Source: Ruminococcaceae bacterium Marseille-P2935
GTDB taxonomy: Bacteria; Bacillota; Clostridia; Oscillospirales; Ruminococcaceae
Assembly (NCBI GenBank): GCA_900104565.1
Contig: LT629952.1
Coordinates: 1,611,604 to 1,675,603 of the forward strand
Length of the DNA stretch: 64,000 nt
Direction: 5' to 3'
Shown here: positions 53,247 through 62,546 of the stretch, in pieces
Numbering within the stretch: position 1 is the stretch's first letter
Layout of the letters: each line of letters starts with the position of its first letter
Program-made: the position numbers and the translations under genes
The notes under the pieces: model-generated
Database searches by the model: none
What the model was told of the DNA's origin: nothing
The model's input: the letters and a program-made list of their open reading frames with translations, nothing else

Positions 53247-54938
53247 CTACATGGTTTCAGGCGCCTCAATTTTCATCAGACCCAGCACGTTGCGAACAAC
53301 CATTTTCACCGCACCGCATAGGGTAAGCCGCGCCTGCATCAGCGCTTCATCCTCGCCCTTTACGCGGCAGGCGTTATAAAACTTGTGGAACAGAGTTGCC
53401 ACATCAATGACATAATGGGTAAGGCCGGCCGGGTCATAGTCCTTTGCCACTGCAATAATCTCATCCGGAAGCTGAGCCAGCCGGCGGATTAGCTCAATCT
53501 CTTCAGGAGCAGTCAGCAGCGCAAGCTCATCCCTGGTGCAGGCCCGCGGCTGAATGCCCTCGGCCGCCATATTTTTGAGAATGCTGCAGATACGGGCATG
53601 GGCGTACTGCACATAGTAAACCGGGTTTTGGGAGGACTGTTCCACCGCCAGGTCCAGGTCAAAGTCCAGCGGGGAATTTGGCTCGCGCATATTAAAGAAG
53701 AAGCGGGCAGCGTCTACCGGCACCTCGTCAATCAAATCAGACAGGGTGATAGCTTTGCCGGTACGCTTGCTCATACGAACAGGGTTGCCGTCCTTCATTA
53801 AGCGCACCAGCTGCATCAGCACAATGTCCAGCTTGCTGCCGTCCAGGCCAATGGCGTCCAAAGCGCCTTTTAGCCGCGCTACATGGCCGTGGTGGTCGGC
53901 TCCCCAAATGTTAATGACACGGTCAAAACCACGCACTGCAAACTTATTATAATGATAGGCAATATCCGCTGCAAAATAGGTCGAATTACCGTTGGCACGG
54001 ATCAGCACTTCATCCTTTTCCCCGCCAAAATCGGTGGCTTTGTACCAAACCGCACCGTCCTTTTCATAGGTGAGGCCTTTTTCCTTTAACAGGCTGACGC
54101 AGTGGTTTACCATGCCGCTTTCGTGCAGGGTACTTTCGGGGAACCACACGTCATATGCAATCCGGTAGCGGCCCAGATCGGTTTTCAGCTTTTCAATATT
54201 CTTAGGCAGCGCAAAGTCAATCAGTGCTTTTCGGCGCTGTGCCGGGTCACATTCAACAAACCTGTCCCCCTCTTGGGCGGCAAAGTTTTTGGCGTGCTGT
54301 ACAATATCCTCCCCGTGGTAACCGTCCTCAGGAAATTCAATCTCTTCCCCTTTATATATTTGAAGGTATCTTGCCTCCAACGACAGGCCGAACCGGTCAA
54401 TCTGGTTGCCGGCATCGTTAATATAAAACTCACGGGTCATCTCGTACCCGGCATATTCCATAGCTGCAGCCAGGCAGTCGCCGGTAGCGCCGCCCCTGGC
54501 ATTGCCAATGTGCATAGGCCCGGTAGGATTGGCCGAAACAAATTCCACCATCACCTTTTGGCCTTTGCCATAATCGGAGCACCCGTAATTTTCACCCTGC
54601 TCGTGAATTAAACCCAGCACATCAGTAAACCAGCTGCTTCGCAAAAAGAAGTTGATAAACCCGGGGCCAGCAATTTCTACCCGCTCAAAGTAGGAATCGC
54701 TCAGGTCCAGCCGGGTTACAATCTCTTCGGCAATTTTACGGGGAGGCAGACGGAACGCCTTGGCCGACACCATAGCCGCGTTGGTGGCAAAATCGCCATG
54801 GCTGGTGTCCGCGGGCACCTCTACCACAAATGCAGGAATTTCTCCGGGTATAAACACCCCCTGCTCCATAGCTTTTTGAATAGATGCTTTTACTGCGGTT
54901 TCAATTTGATCCTTAGCGGTTTTAACGGGATTTGACAT
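53247..54938 (-). CDS. argS: Arginyl-tRNA synthetase
   Basis: A 563-residue class I synthetase. The HIGH-type motif is in SANPTGPMHIGNARGG near residue 125, the KMSKS-type motif is VRMSKRTGKAI, and the DALR anticodon-binding domain forms the C-terminus (YVQYAHARICSI onward). Length is normal. The ATG at 54938 follows the YwiB-like stop codon by one base; a GTG at 54950 would sit against the ribosome site. The ywiB–argS order is also found in Bacillus subtilis. Confidence 0.95.
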   Translation of the reverse strand: MSNPVKTAKDQIETAVKASIQKAMEQGVFIPGEIPAFVVEVPADTSHGDFATNAAMVSAKAFRLPPRKIAEEIVTRLDLSDSYFERVEIAGPGFINFFLRSSWFTDVLGLIHEQGENYGCSDYGKGQKVMVEFVSANPTGPMHIGNARGGATGDCLAAAMEYAGYEMTREFYINDAGNQIDRFGLSLEARYLQIYKGEEIEFPEDGYHGEDIVQHAKNFAAQEGDRFVECDPAQRRKALIDFALPKNIEKLKTDLGRYRIAYDVWFPESTLHESGMVNHCVSLLKEKGLTYEKDGAVWYKATDFGGEKDEVLIRANGNSTYFAADIAYHYNKFAVRGFDRVINIWGADHHGHVARLKGALDAIGLDGSKLDIVLMQLVRLMKDGNPVRMSKRTGKAITLSDLIDEVPVDAARFFFNMREPNSPLDFDLDLAVEQSSQNPVYYVQYAHARICSILKNMAAEGIQPRACTRDELALLTAPEEIELIRRLAQLPDEIIAVAKDYDPAGLTHYVIDVATLFHKFYNACRVKGEDEALMQARLTLCGAVKMVVRNVLGLMKIEAPETM

Positions 54939-54939
54939 T

Positions 54940-55365
54940 CTAATTGTCACGCTCCTTTATCTTGATAAACACTTCATTTTCACTGGTCAGGCTGGTGTTA
55001 ATATCCAGCGAATATTTAAAATTCACATCACCGGTTTGTTCGGTAAAATCAGCAATTACCTTATCGCCCAAAACGCCGACCATCAAATCCCCGTATTCGG
55101 TACCGTAATGGCATTGGTGGCGTACCCCTTTTTCAATAATCAGCTGGGAACGGCAGGGCTGGCCGCGCATCATGGTAACACACCCATCTTCTACCTTGAC
55201 CGTTGTTTTGGTGCCTTTAAACCCGGTGGCATCCGATTCTTCATACACAATATAATGTTTGCCGCCTTTTTGGTAGTATCCGCCGGTGGTAACCAGCTCT
55301 ATTACATCCTGCTCTCCATCAATGGTTTGTATGCCTTTAATAGAGATTAATACGTCTTTTTTCAC
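54940..55365 (-). CDS. DUF1934 (YwiB-like) beta-barrel protein
   Basis: A 141-residue protein of the DUF1934 family (B. subtilis YwiB), related to the calycin beta-barrel fold, with no known function. The pattern GGYYQKGGKHYIVYEESDAT followed by KVEDGCVTMMRG is characteristic. The start is a GTG at 55365 with AAGGA 10 bases upstream. Its end supplies the ribosome site of argS, which begins one base after the stop, so the two are coupled. Confidence 0.87.
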   Translation of the reverse strand: MKKDVLISIKGIQTIDGEQDVIELVTTGGYYQKGGKHYIVYEESDATGFKGTKTTVKVEDGCVTMMRGQPCRSQLIIEKGVRHQCHYGTEYGDLMVGVLGDKVIADFTEQTGDVNFKYSLDINTSLTSENEVFIKIKERDN

Positions 55366-55780
55366 TAATTTTTGGTCCTTTCCTTAAATCCGTTTTAAAA
55401 CCACATATCCCGCGTCTTCCATCCAAAACTTCCCGAAAGCATACTCGTGAAAACAGGACTTATTGATAGCTGTCTCCATCTTTTTGGGGAAACCAGGGCG
55501 GCGTATACGTTTTAACGGGCGCTTGTCCTCCCGTTGCCATGCAGAACTTTTCTCCCGCCGGGGCAGGCTGCCTGTTTTACAGTACACCCTCACCCCTGCT
55601 GCCAGCCGAAAAGCACCCTGTCTGGGTCCATGACTCACACGTAACATAATGCTGATTTGGTCAGTGTTTTCACCGCCTGCATCTAAAGGCAGTCTCGCTC
55701 GGGCAAGGTTTCTTCAGGGGGCTGTTGCGGCCCGGCAAGTTTTAACATGACCGGCTGCGGTTTTATTACAGATTGGGATG
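55366..55780. other. murI-ywiB intergenic region
   Basis: About 415 bases. An 87-codon minus-strand frame (55384-55647) has no ribosome site and no recognisable family, so I do not call it. No clear terminator for murI is seen. Confidence 0.4.
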
Positions 55781-56602
55781 CTAGAGGGTGTCAATATCCA
55801 CCATCTGCACCTTTCCTTTTGCCTCCACCCCTAAAAAACGGTAGGCAATCTCTTCAAAACCTTCCGGCGTATCGGTCACATAGTACTGGATTTCGCCCGC
55901 CTCTTGCCGTTCTTCATGCAGCAGGCCGTTTTCGGTGAGGCAGCGCTGTGCAAAACGGGCGGTTTCCTTTCCGGCGTCAATCAAGGTTACCTCGTAACCC
56001 ATTAAATCGTTGATAATATCATAGATCACCGGGTAATGGGTGCAGCCCAAAATCAACGTATCCACCTTTTCCCGGATAATCGGCTCTAAATAATCCTTCG
56101 CTACCAGCCTGGTAACCTGGTTTTCAAAATCAATATACCCATTTTCAACAAGGGGTACAAAAAGCGGGCAGGAATTCCCCACAATTTTTGCGTCGGGACG
56201 AATATTGCGGATCAACTTGCCATACATTCCGCTGCGCACCGTAGCGGTTGTGCCAATTACGCCGATTTTACCGGTTGGCGACGCTGCACAGGCAGCCTGG
56301 GCCGCCGGCAGAACAGCCCCGGTATAGGGGACCCCGGCTGCCTTGGCGATCTTATCGTCAGCTACGTTGGTGCTCACGGTCCCGCAAGCTGCAATAATCA
56401 TTTTTACGTTGTGTTTTTTCAAAAAATCAACGTCCTGCATAGCGTACTTTGCAATAGTCTGCTTGCTGCGGGTGCCGTAAGGCACCCGGCCGGTGTCTCC
56501 AAAATACACAATATCTTCCCCCGGCATAATACGGGTCAGCTCTTTTACCGTGGTGAGCCCGCCAACGCCGGAATCAAATACTCCAATTGGCCGATTATCC
56601 AT
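55781..56602 (-). CDS. murI: Glutamate racemase
   Basis: A 273-residue cofactor-independent racemase making D-glutamate for peptidoglycan. The N-terminus IGVFDSGVGGLTTVKEL carries the Asp10/Ser11 pair, PYGT follows, and the catalytic cysteines are Cys73 (AACGTVST) and Cys187 (LGCTHYP). The first motif is CGT where many family members have CNT. GGAGGG lies 4 bases before the ATG. It follows ddl by 44 bases; the two supply D-amino acids for the wall. Confidence 0.94.
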   Translation of the reverse strand: MDNRPIGVFDSGVGGLTTVKELTRIMPGEDIVYFGDTGRVPYGTRSKQTIAKYAMQDVDFLKKHNVKMIIAACGTVSTNVADDKIAKAAGVPYTGAVLPAAQAACAASPTGKIGVIGTTATVRSGMYGKLIRNIRPDAKIVGNSCPLFVPLVENGYIDFENQVTRLVAKDYLEPIIREKVDTLILGCTHYPVIYDIINDLMGYEVTLIDAGKETARFAQRCLTENGLLHEERQEAGEIQYYVTDTPEGFEEIAYRFLGVEAKGKVQMVDIDTL

Positions 56603-56646
56603 AAGTCCCTCCCTGCCGCATACTGCTGCGCTTTATTTTTTTACCT

Positions 56647-57711
56647 CTACTGTTCTTCCGCCCGCTGAATTCCCAGCCGGATCAAGCGGTCAATCAGTTC
56701 GGGGTAAGGCACTCCGCTGGCTTCCATCAGTTTTGGGTACATGCTGATGGAGGTGAAGCCCGGAATTGTGTTGATTTCATTCAAAATTATGCTGCCGTCG
56801 GCCCGGGCAAAAAAGTCCACCCTGGAAAAGCCTTCACAGCCAATGGCACGGTACGCTTTTACCGCTATGCGGCGAATTTCTTCCGCCACCTCTTCAGGAA
56901 TGCGCGCCGGTATATATAAATTGGTCGAACCATCCAGGTATTTCCCCTCGTAATCATACAGTTCCCGGACCGGCTCAATCTCACCAATAACAGAAGCAAA
57001 GGGGTCGCCGTTGCCCAAAACGGCACACTCCACTTCTTTTCCAACAATCGTCTCTTCTACAACCGCCTTGCGGTCATGCTGAAAGGCCAGCTTCAGCGCC
57101 TCTTCCAGTTCGCCAAAACTGCGGGCCTTACTTACACCCACCGAAGACCCTGCATTGGCAGGTTTTACAAAAACAGGGTATCCCAGTTTTTTGCGGATTT
57201 TCTGTTCCACCTCAGGGAAATCGCCCATCTGGTTTTTGCGCACTTCGCACCAGCGTGCAGTAGGAATTTGCGCGTTGTCTAAAATAGTGTGGGTCACACA
57301 TTTATCCATACAGGCGGCGCTGGCCAGGCAGTCACAGCCCACAAAGGGAATCCCCGCCATCTCCAAAAGGCCCTGAATCGTTCCGTCTTCGCCGTTTTTG
57401 CCGTGCAATACCGGGAATACCGCGTCTACCCTGATGATTTTATAGCCGCCATCCTGCAGAACCACCAGCCCGTGTATGCCGGAATCGGGGGATAAAAATG
57501 CGGTGGCGCCTCTTTCCTTCCAGCTGCCGTCCGAAATTCCTTCCAGCTCCCCGTCATAATAAAGCCAACGGCCATTTTTGGTAATACCCACCGTTACGGT
57601 ATTATAGCGGTCCCGCGGAATATTTTGCAGAACCGATACGACCGAACGAAGGGAAACTTCATGTTCACTGGAAGCTCCGCCAAATATAACCGCAACTGTT
57701 TTCTTTTCCAT
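56647..57711 (-). CDS. ddl: D-alanine--D-alanine ligase
   Basis: A 354-residue ATP-grasp ligase forming the D-Ala-D-Ala dipeptide. It opens VAVIFGGASSEHEVSLRS; FPVLHGKNGEDGTIQG, PVFVKPANAGSSVGVSK and SRVDFFARADGSIILNEINT (metal-binding Glu and Asn), ending IPGFTSISMYPKL, are all present. The omega-loop region reads YDYEGKYLDGST, consistent with D-Ala-D-Ala rather than a vancomycin-resistance lactate ligase. AGGTGG lies 7 bases before the ATG. It begins the ddl–murI unit. Confidence 0.94.
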   Translation of the reverse strand: MEKKTVAVIFGGASSEHEVSLRSVVSVLQNIPRDRYNTVTVGITKNGRWLYYDGELEGISDGSWKERGATAFLSPDSGIHGLVVLQDGGYKIIRVDAVFPVLHGKNGEDGTIQGLLEMAGIPFVGCDCLASAACMDKCVTHTILDNAQIPTARWCEVRKNQMGDFPEVEQKIRKKLGYPVFVKPANAGSSVGVSKARSFGELEEALKLAFQHDRKAVVEETIVGKEVECAVLGNGDPFASVIGEIEPVRELYDYEGKYLDGSTNLYIPARIPEEVAEEIRRIAVKAYRAIGCEGFSRVDFFARADGSIILNEINTIPGFTSISMYPKLMEASGVPYPELIDRLIRLGIQRAEEQ

Positions 57712-58262
57712 ATGTTAACCACCTTATATGTGAATTGCAAAATATTTATAAAATGTACCGCCTGCTTATGCTGTTTCTTTGTCCCCCAAAAGCTGAAAGC
57801 GCAGGCATACGGCTTTAGCGTTGTTCATACCCGCCAGTGCTCCGTGTACCCGCTTCCCCATTCGGGAAGGCCGCACACTTCCCTTTGGTATAAACATAGG
57901 GGCTTTACCTTTAAGGCTAGGGTCTTTCTCCCGGAGTATTTTGCGCCAGCCGAATATTTTCGCCTTTGGAGGATCTGGCGGGTTACACAGGTCATATTTT
58001 CCCCATTTTACAACGCATATCATATCCGTTGGGCAGAAGGGCTGATGTCAGCCGCCCCAACAGGTTCAACCTGCCCAACCTGTCATTTTGGTTAAAAACG
58101 AGGCTTGTTCAGGCGGCTCATGCATTTCGGGCGTACCACCCCAATATACTCAGAATAATATTTTAACATATATAATAGGTGTAATCAATCTTTTTACTGT
58201 AATAATATCGTGTCCTGAATGGCTTTTAGACTAGTTTTATTGAATTTTTTTAAAAATTCTTG
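57712..58262. other. ddl-rpmG divergent intergenic region
   Basis: About 550 bases with no credible gene; AT-rich before the rpmG promoter at 58263-58291. A small dyad AGGTTCAACCT near 58062 is not a tRNA arm. Confidence 0.45.
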
Positions 58263-58291
58263 TTGACTAATTGACCCGGCTATGCTATGAT
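58263..58291 (+). promoter_or_regulatory. Promoter of rpmG-secE-nusG-rplK-rplA
   Basis: TTGACT (58263-58268) and TATGAT (58286-58291) are 17 bp apart, about 100 bases before rpmG. A second, weaker pair TTGACC/TATACC lies a few bases downstream. Confidence 0.65.
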
Positions 58292-58388
58292 TACTATACC
58301 TCTAAAAGGGTTATTTTTTTATGTCTTAAATTAGAAAAGCGTTCCTTTACGAGGGAGGCAAAACAATTCCAATCAGGAGGTGCCGATC

Positions 58389-58538
58389 ATGAGGGTAAAA
58401 ATCACTTTAGCCTGCACAGAGTGCAAACAGCGCAACTACAACACCATGAAAAACAAGAAAAACGATCCCGACAGGCTGGAAATGAACAAGTATTGCAGAT
58501 TCTGCAAGAAACACACCGTTCATAAGGAAACAAAGTAA
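58389..58538 (+). CDS. rpmG: 50S ribosomal protein L33
   Basis: A 49-residue ribosomal protein, [19 protein letters not shown] at the start. Two CxxC pairs (CTEC and CRFC) make this the zinc-binding form. The ATG at 58389 lies 7 bases after AGGAGGT. It is the first gene before secE and nusG, its normal place in Firmicutes. Confidence 0.95.
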   Translation: MRVKITLACTECKQRNYNTMKNKKNDPDRLEMNKYCRFCKKHTVHKETK

Positions 58539-58560
58539 GCGTGAAAGGCAGGTAGTACGG

Positions 58561-58800
58561 ATGCCGAATGTAGAAGCCGCAAAAAGCGGAAAACCGAGCC
58601 GTCCCAAGTTCTTTTCCCGCGTAGCACGCTTTTTCAAGGACCTGAAAGGTGAAATCAAGCGCGTTGTATGGCCCAGCAAAAAACAGGTCATCAACAATAC
58701 CCTGGTAGTTATTGCTTTTGTAATTATTGCTGCCATATTTATTGGGTTGCTTGATGGTGGTCTTGCGTTTCTAATGGACCTGTTCCTAAAGTCTGTTTAA
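58561..58800 (+). CDS. secE: Preprotein translocase subunit SecE
   Basis: A 79-residue protein. A basic amphipathic stretch (FFKDLKGEIKRVVWPSKKQV) with the invariant VWPSKKQ precedes one membrane helix (about residues 46-72). It clamps SecY in the translocon. The ribosome site is weak (AGGTAG). It lies 22 bases after rpmG and 36 before nusG. Confidence 0.94.
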   Translation: MPNVEAAKSGKPSRPKFFSRVARFFKDLKGEIKRVVWPSKKQVINNTLVVIAFVIIAAIFIGLLDGGLAFLMDLFLKSV

Positions 58801-58836
58801 TATTTCATGGGGAATATTAAACCGGAGGTTTGAAAC

Positions 58837-59358
58837 ATGGCTGAGACTGCAAAATGGTATGTTATCCACACCTACTCCGGTTATGAAAACAAGGTAGCCA
58901 GCAGCATCGAAAACGCTGTGGAAAACCGCAAGCTTCACGACCTGTTCGCGGAGATCAGCGTGCCTACCGAGACGGTGACCGAAATTAAGGATAACAAAAA
59001 GCGTGAAGTGGAACGCAAAATCTTTCCCGGCTACGTGCTGGTAAAGATGGTGATGACCGATGAGTCCTGGTATGTAGTCCGGAACATTCGCGGCGTCACT
59101 GGTTTTGTTGGGCCCGGTTCCAAGCCGGTCCCTCTCACCGAAGAAGAGGTAGCGCGCCTGGGCGTTGAGAAGAAGACTGTGGAAGTTAACTTTGCAGTTG
59201 GTGACTCGGTTCGCGTTGCCGACGGTTACCTGGAAGGTTTTATCGGCGTGGTAGACGCCATCAACGAGGAAAAGAACTCGGTAAGTGTGGTTGTCTCCAT
59301 GATGGGAAAAGAAATTCCTGTCGAGCTGGAACTGGATCAGGTGGAACCGCTCGATTAA
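58837..59358 (+). CDS. nusG: Transcription elongation/antitermination factor NusG
   Basis: A 173-residue protein. The NGN domain starts KWYVIHTYSGYENKVASSIE and contains KIFPGYVLVKM and VRNIRGVTGFVG; the C-terminal KOW domain begins near residue 122 (FAVGDSVRVADGYLEGFIG). It binds RNA polymerase and couples it to the ribosome or Rho. GGAGG lies 8 bases before the ATG. Confidence 0.96.
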   Translation: MAETAKWYVIHTYSGYENKVASSIENAVENRKLHDLFAEISVPTETVTEIKDNKKREVERKIFPGYVLVKMVMTDESWYVVRNIRGVTGFVGPGSKPVPLTEEEVARLGVEKKTVEVNFAVGDSVRVADGYLEGFIGVVDAINEEKNSVSVVVSMMGKEIPVELELDQVEPLD

Positions 59359-59373
59359 ACTTTTATGAGGTAG

Positions 59374-59420
59374 TAAGCCCCGCGGGGCTTATGAAAAAAG
59401 GAAACGTCGGGGACGTTTCC
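59374..59420 (+). other. nusG-rplK intercistronic hairpins
   Basis: Two stems follow nusG: AAGCCCC-GC-GGGGCTT (59374-59389) and GGAAACGTC-GGG-GACGTTTCC (59400-59420). Neither has a T run; they are probably mRNA structures before the L1 mimic. Confidence 0.5.
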
Positions 59421-59461
59421 GGACTGGGAGCATCAGGGTTGAGCCGGATGAAACCCGGTCT

Positions 59462-59498
59462 GTGGGAGGAATGGAAAATCCATTCCGCCATCTACCAC
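59462..59498 (+). promoter_or_regulatory. L1-stalk mimic, copy 1 (before rplK)
   Basis: The RNA starts GUGGGAGG and ends UACCAC with a GGAAUGGA/UCCAUUCC stem inside. These ends match the L1-binding site of 23S rRNA, so L1 probably represses rplK translation here. Confidence 0.7.
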
Positions 59499-59517
59499 TA
59501 ATTTGGAGGTGCTGAAA

Positions 59518-59943
59518 ATGGCTCAAAAAGTTGTAGGTTATATTAAACTACAGATTCCGGCCGGCAAAGCAACGCCGGCTCCCCCGGTTGGTCCTGCGCT
59601 TGGCCAGCACGGTGTGAACATTATGGCGTTCACCAAGGATTTTAACGAGCGTACCAAAAATGACGTAGGTCTTATCATCCCTGTGGTAATCACGGTGTAT
59701 GCAGACCGCTCCTTTACCTTTGTCACCAAAACCCCTCCCGCAGCAGTGCTGATTAAAAAAGCATTGGGCATCGAAAGTGGTTCTGGTGTACCTAACAAAA
59801 CCAAAGTTGGCAAAATCACCAAGGAGCAGGTTCGTAAAATTGCCGAAACCAAAATGCCCGACCTGAACGCCGCTTCTATTGAGGCCGCGATGAGCATGGT
59901 GGCAGGTACCTGCCGCAGCATGGGCATTGAAGTAGTCGATTAA
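59518..59943 (+). CDS. rplK: 50S ribosomal protein L11
   Basis: A 141-residue protein starting [20 protein letters not shown]; the [18 protein letters not shown] segment binds the GTPase centre. The ATG at 59518 lies 7 bases after GGAGGT; a start 5 codons earlier would lie on the ribosome site. A L1-stalk-like RNA lies just upstream and another follows the gene. Confidence 0.96.
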   Translation: MAQKVVGYIKLQIPAGKATPAPPVGPALGQHGVNIMAFTKDFNERTKNDVGLIIPVVITVYADRSFTFVTKTPPAAVLIKKALGIESGSGVPNKTKVGKITKEQVRKIAETKMPDLNAASIEAAMSMVAGTCRSMGIEVVD

Positions 59944-59952
59944 TCTTCCCGA

Positions 59953-59980
59953 GTGGGAGGAACAATCCGCTAATTACCAC
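59953..59980 (+). promoter_or_regulatory. L1-stalk mimic, copy 2 (before rplA)
   Basis: GUGGGAGGAACAAUCCGC leads to UACCAC, forming the same outer stem and conserved strands as 59462-59498 in a shorter form. It lies 22 bases before rplA, as expected for L1 self-control. Confidence 0.75.
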
Positions 59981-60002
59981 TAGTAGGGAGGAATAGAACG
60001 AT

Positions 60003-60704
60003 ATGAAACATGGTAAAAAATATCAGGACAGCGTAAAGCTCTTAGAGAGCCCGCTGTACGATACCCGCGAAGCATTAGAGCTTTGCGTAAAAACTGCAAA
60101 AGCTAAATTCGACGAGACTGTTGAAGTTCACGTCCGTTTGGGTGTAGACTCCCGTCATGCTGACCAGCAGGTTCGCGGCGCGGTAGTTCTGCCAAATGGT
60201 ACTGGTAAATCGGTTCGCGTTTGCGTATTCTGCAAAGGCGATAACGTTGCTGCCGCTGAAGCTGCCGGCGCTGAGTATGTAGGCGCTGAAGAGCTCATGC
60301 AGAAAATTCAGGGTGGCTGGATGGACTTTGACGTTGTGATTGCTTCTCCGGACATGATGGGCCTGGTTGGTCGTCTTGGTAAGGTTCTGGGCCCCCGCGG
60401 CTTAATGCCAAACCCCAAGGCCGGTACCGTAACACCTGATGTTGCCAAGGCTGTAACCGAGGCAAAAGCCGGTAAAATTGAGTACCGTCTGGACAAAACC
60501 AACATCATCCACTGCCCTATCGGCAAGGCTTCTTTCGGAGCTGATAAGCTGCAGGAAAACTTTGACACCCTGATGGGCGCCATTGTAAAAGCAAAACCTG
60601 CTGCTGCAAAAGGCCAGTATATTAAATCCTGCGTAATTGCTTCCACCATGGGCCCTGGTGTTAAAATTAACCCGGGTAAATTTGGCGGCGGAGCTACTGT
60701 GTAA
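60003..60704 (+). CDS. rplA: 50S ribosomal protein L1
   Basis: A 233-residue ribosomal protein of the mobile L1 stalk. Family segments are [37 protein letters not shown] and [25 protein letters not shown] lies 10 bases before the ATG. It is also the likely translational repressor of this operon through the RNA mimics at 59462 and 59953. Confidence 0.96.
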   Translation: MKHGKKYQDSVKLLESPLYDTREALELCVKTAKAKFDETVEVHVRLGVDSRHADQQVRGAVVLPNGTGKSVRVCVFCKGDNVAAAEAAGAEYVGAEELMQKIQGGWMDFDVVIASPDMMGLVGRLGKVLGPRGLMPNPKAGTVTPDVAKAVTEAKAGKIEYRLDKTNIIHCPIGKASFGADKLQENFDTLMGAIVKAKPAAAKGQYIKSCVIASTMGPGVKINPGKFGGGATV

Positions 60705-60722
60705 CCTTTTTGTTAAGAATCT

Positions 60723-60744
60723 CCCCTTGCCAGATGGCAAGGGG
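60723..60744 (+). terminator. Probable terminator after rplA
   Basis: CCCCTTGCC-agat-GGCAAGGGG is a 9-bp stem 18 bases after the rplA stop; the tail is GGTTAATTCTTT, so strength is uncertain. Confidence 0.6.
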
Positions 60745-60773
60745 GGTTAATTCTTTAAAAAAAGCCCAATCCC

Positions 60774-60802
60774 TTGACAACTGGACAGTTCTGTTTTATA
60801 AT
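60774..60802 (+). promoter_or_regulatory. Consensus promoter of rplJ-rplL
   Basis: TTGACA (60774-60779) and TATAAT (60797-60802) match the sigma-A consensus exactly with a 17-bp spacer. Confidence 0.9.
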
Positions 60803-60810
60803 AATAAAGC

Positions 60811-60946
60811 TGTGATTTTCCATAGACAGCAGGTACCGCAAGGTATAAGGTTTATTTTACCGCCTGCCGAGGAAGAGATATACAGACAAACGGCATTGCT
60901 GTTTTTTGTAGCTCTTTCTGCGGTGTGAAGCGGAAAGGGTTTTTTT
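60811..60946 (+). promoter_or_regulatory. L10 ribosomal protein leader
   Basis: The leader carries the conserved CAGGUACC and CCUGCCGAGGA elements (60830-60873) of the L10(L12)4-binding RNA in Firmicutes. It is followed by the attenuator stem at 60912-60946. Excess L10 should favour termination before rplJ. Confidence 0.8.
60912..60946 (+). terminator. Attenuator terminator of the L10 leader
   Basis: CTTTCTGC pairs with GCGGAAAG (one wobble), followed by GGTTTTTTT. Confidence 0.8.
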
Positions 60947-61121
60947 ATGTTTATAAGCATAAAACGGGTTATGTGCAGTTGGGTATCCGCAAAGGATACA
61001 TGTTTTGTTTACTGTGTCACCCATCCCCATGCGTACAAACTTCATCCGCATGGTTAACAAGGCGAATGCAAGTTTTATTGGGTAAATGCCCGTTCAATTA
61101 ATGTTCAGGAGGTGAACCAAT

Positions 61122-61634
61122 TTGCCAAGTGAGAAAGTATTAGTTCAAAAACAAAACGTTGTAGCTGAGCTGAAAGCAAAACTGGATAAATCTGTTGCTG
61201 GTGTGCTGGTTGATTATAAAGGCATTTCCGTAGCAGACGATACGAAGCTTCGTAAAGAACTGAGGGAGGCTGGGGTTGACTACGCTGTAGTGAAGAACAC
61301 CCTGCTGAAGCGTGCAGTGGAAGAAGCTGGTTATGCCGAGCTGTCTTCTGTTTTGGAAGGCACCACCGCTTTCGCCTGCTCTGAATCTGATCCTGTAGCT
61401 GCTGCAAGAATTCTTGCAAAGTTTGCTAACAATTCAAAAGGCGCCTTCTCGATTAAGGCTGGTTTTGTTGAGGGTAAAGTTCTGGATGTTGCCGGTGTGG
61501 ACGACCTTGCCAAGCTGCCATCCAGGGAACAGCTGCTGGGCCAGCTGCTTTCTGTGCTGACTGCCGACCTGTCTGGTCTGGCCAGAGCGCTGAATGCGAT
61601 TGCCGAAAAAGATACCGAAAAAGAACCCGCATAA
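61122..61634 (+). CDS. rplJ: 50S ribosomal protein L10
   Basis: A 170-residue stalk-base protein. The RNA-binding domain contains SVAGVLVDYKGISVADDTKL and VKNTLLKRAVEEAG; the C-terminal helix (LSGLARALNAIAEKD) binds L7/L12 dimers. The start is a TTG at 61122, 8 bases after AGGAGGT, with no ATG alternative nearby. It is preceded by the L10 leader and is followed 67 bases later by rplL. Confidence 0.94.
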   Translation: MPSEKVLVQKQNVVAELKAKLDKSVAGVLVDYKGISVADDTKLRKELREAGVDYAVVKNTLLKRAVEEAGYAELSSVLEGTTAFACSESDPVAAARILAKFANNSKGAFSIKAGFVEGKVLDVAGVDDLAKLPSREQLLGQLLSVLTADLSGLARALNAIAEKDTEKEPA

Positions 61635-61701
61635 TTGTTGCGGCATAAGTGCTGAAGTTTCAGCAACTACAAATTGAAAAGAAAAATAGGAGGTAACTAT
61701 C

Positions 61702-62079
61702 ATGGCTTCTGAGAAGATCACTAAATTTATTGATGAAATTAAAACCCTGACTGTTCTTGAGCTCAACGAGCTGGTAAAAGCTATCGAGGAGGAATTTGGC
61801 GTTTCTGCTGCTGCTCCTGTAATGATGGCTGGCCCGGCTGCCGCTGCTGCTCCTGCTGCTGAGGAGAAAACCGAATTTGACGTTGTTCTTGTTGAGGCTG
61901 GCGCTTCCAAGATGGGCGTTATCAAACTGGTAAAAGAGTTAACCGGACTGGGCCTGAAAGAGGCAAAAGAGCTGGTTGACGGCGCTCCCAAGACCCTGAA
62001 AGAAGCTGCTTCCAAAGCTGACGCTGAAGAGATGAAAGCAAAACTGGAAGAAGCTGGTGCAAAGGTAGAGCTGAAGTAA
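61702..62079 (+). CDS. rplL: 50S ribosomal protein L7/L12
   Basis: A 125-residue stalk protein. The N-terminal dimer domain ([20 protein letters not shown]) is joined by an Ala/Pro-rich hinge (residues about 35-53) to the C-terminal factor-binding domain with [20 protein letters not shown] and [26 protein letters not shown] lies 8 bases before the ATG. A strong terminator follows. Confidence 0.96.
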   Translation: MASEKITKFIDEIKTLTVLELNELVKAIEEEFGVSAAAPVMMAGPAAAAAPAAEEKTEFDVVLVEAGASKMGVIKLVKELTGLGLKEAKELVDGAPKTLKEAASKADAEEMKAKLEEAGAKVELK

Positions 62080-62546
62080 GCTTTTCCCTTTCAACACAGA
62101 TAAAAGCCCCCTGGATGAGCCAGGGGGCTTTTTGTTATGCAAAAAGGGGTGACAGCTTTATTAAAGGCCGGCATGAACAGAAATTATGGCGCTATTGGTA
62201 AGCGTCCGGAACAATTTCATGTGTTTCAGGCACTGGGGAGAATGGGATAAACTGTAATAAAATACATGGGTTCCACTCCTCATGGAAGGCTAAGTTTATT
62301 ACGGGTTTGCAATAGATAATAACAAGTAGGTGTAGGCTGCTTTATTATTTAGGAATTGGTTGAGCGTTGCTCTATCAAATAAAAGCCTTCTATTTATTCA
62401 TTGACCTGCCGGCTAAGCTGCCACCACCGTATATCGGGGTATATATGAATAGGGTAACTTTTCTAAAGGAATATGTCTCCGCCGCAAAGTTAAAAACCAT
62501 ATTATTGGGGTTCGTTTTGTATCGGTCACCCGTATTTTGTGGTAAA
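62080..62546. other. Intergenic region after rplL
   Basis: Apart from the terminator at 62102-62132 I see no gene or regulatory site; a 64-codon plus-strand frame near 62367 lacks a ribosome site. Confidence 0.45.
62102..62132 (+). terminator. Terminator of rplJ-rplL
   Basis: AAAAGCCCCCTGG and CCAGGGGGCTTTT form a 13-bp stem around ATGAG, ending in a run of T. Confidence 0.92.

Noticed and set aside
53084-53269. A 62-residue N-terminal extension of the MetH-like protein
   Set aside because: It would start inside argS without a ribosome site, while the family N-terminus fits the ATG at 53083.
55384-55647. An 87-codon minus-strand frame between murI and ywiB
   Set aside because: No ribosome site, Arg-rich low-complexity start and no recognisable family; too weak to call as a gene.
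58055-58075. AGGTTCAACCT looked like a tRNA T-arm
   Set aside because: It is a simple palindrome with no acceptor or anticodon arm around it.
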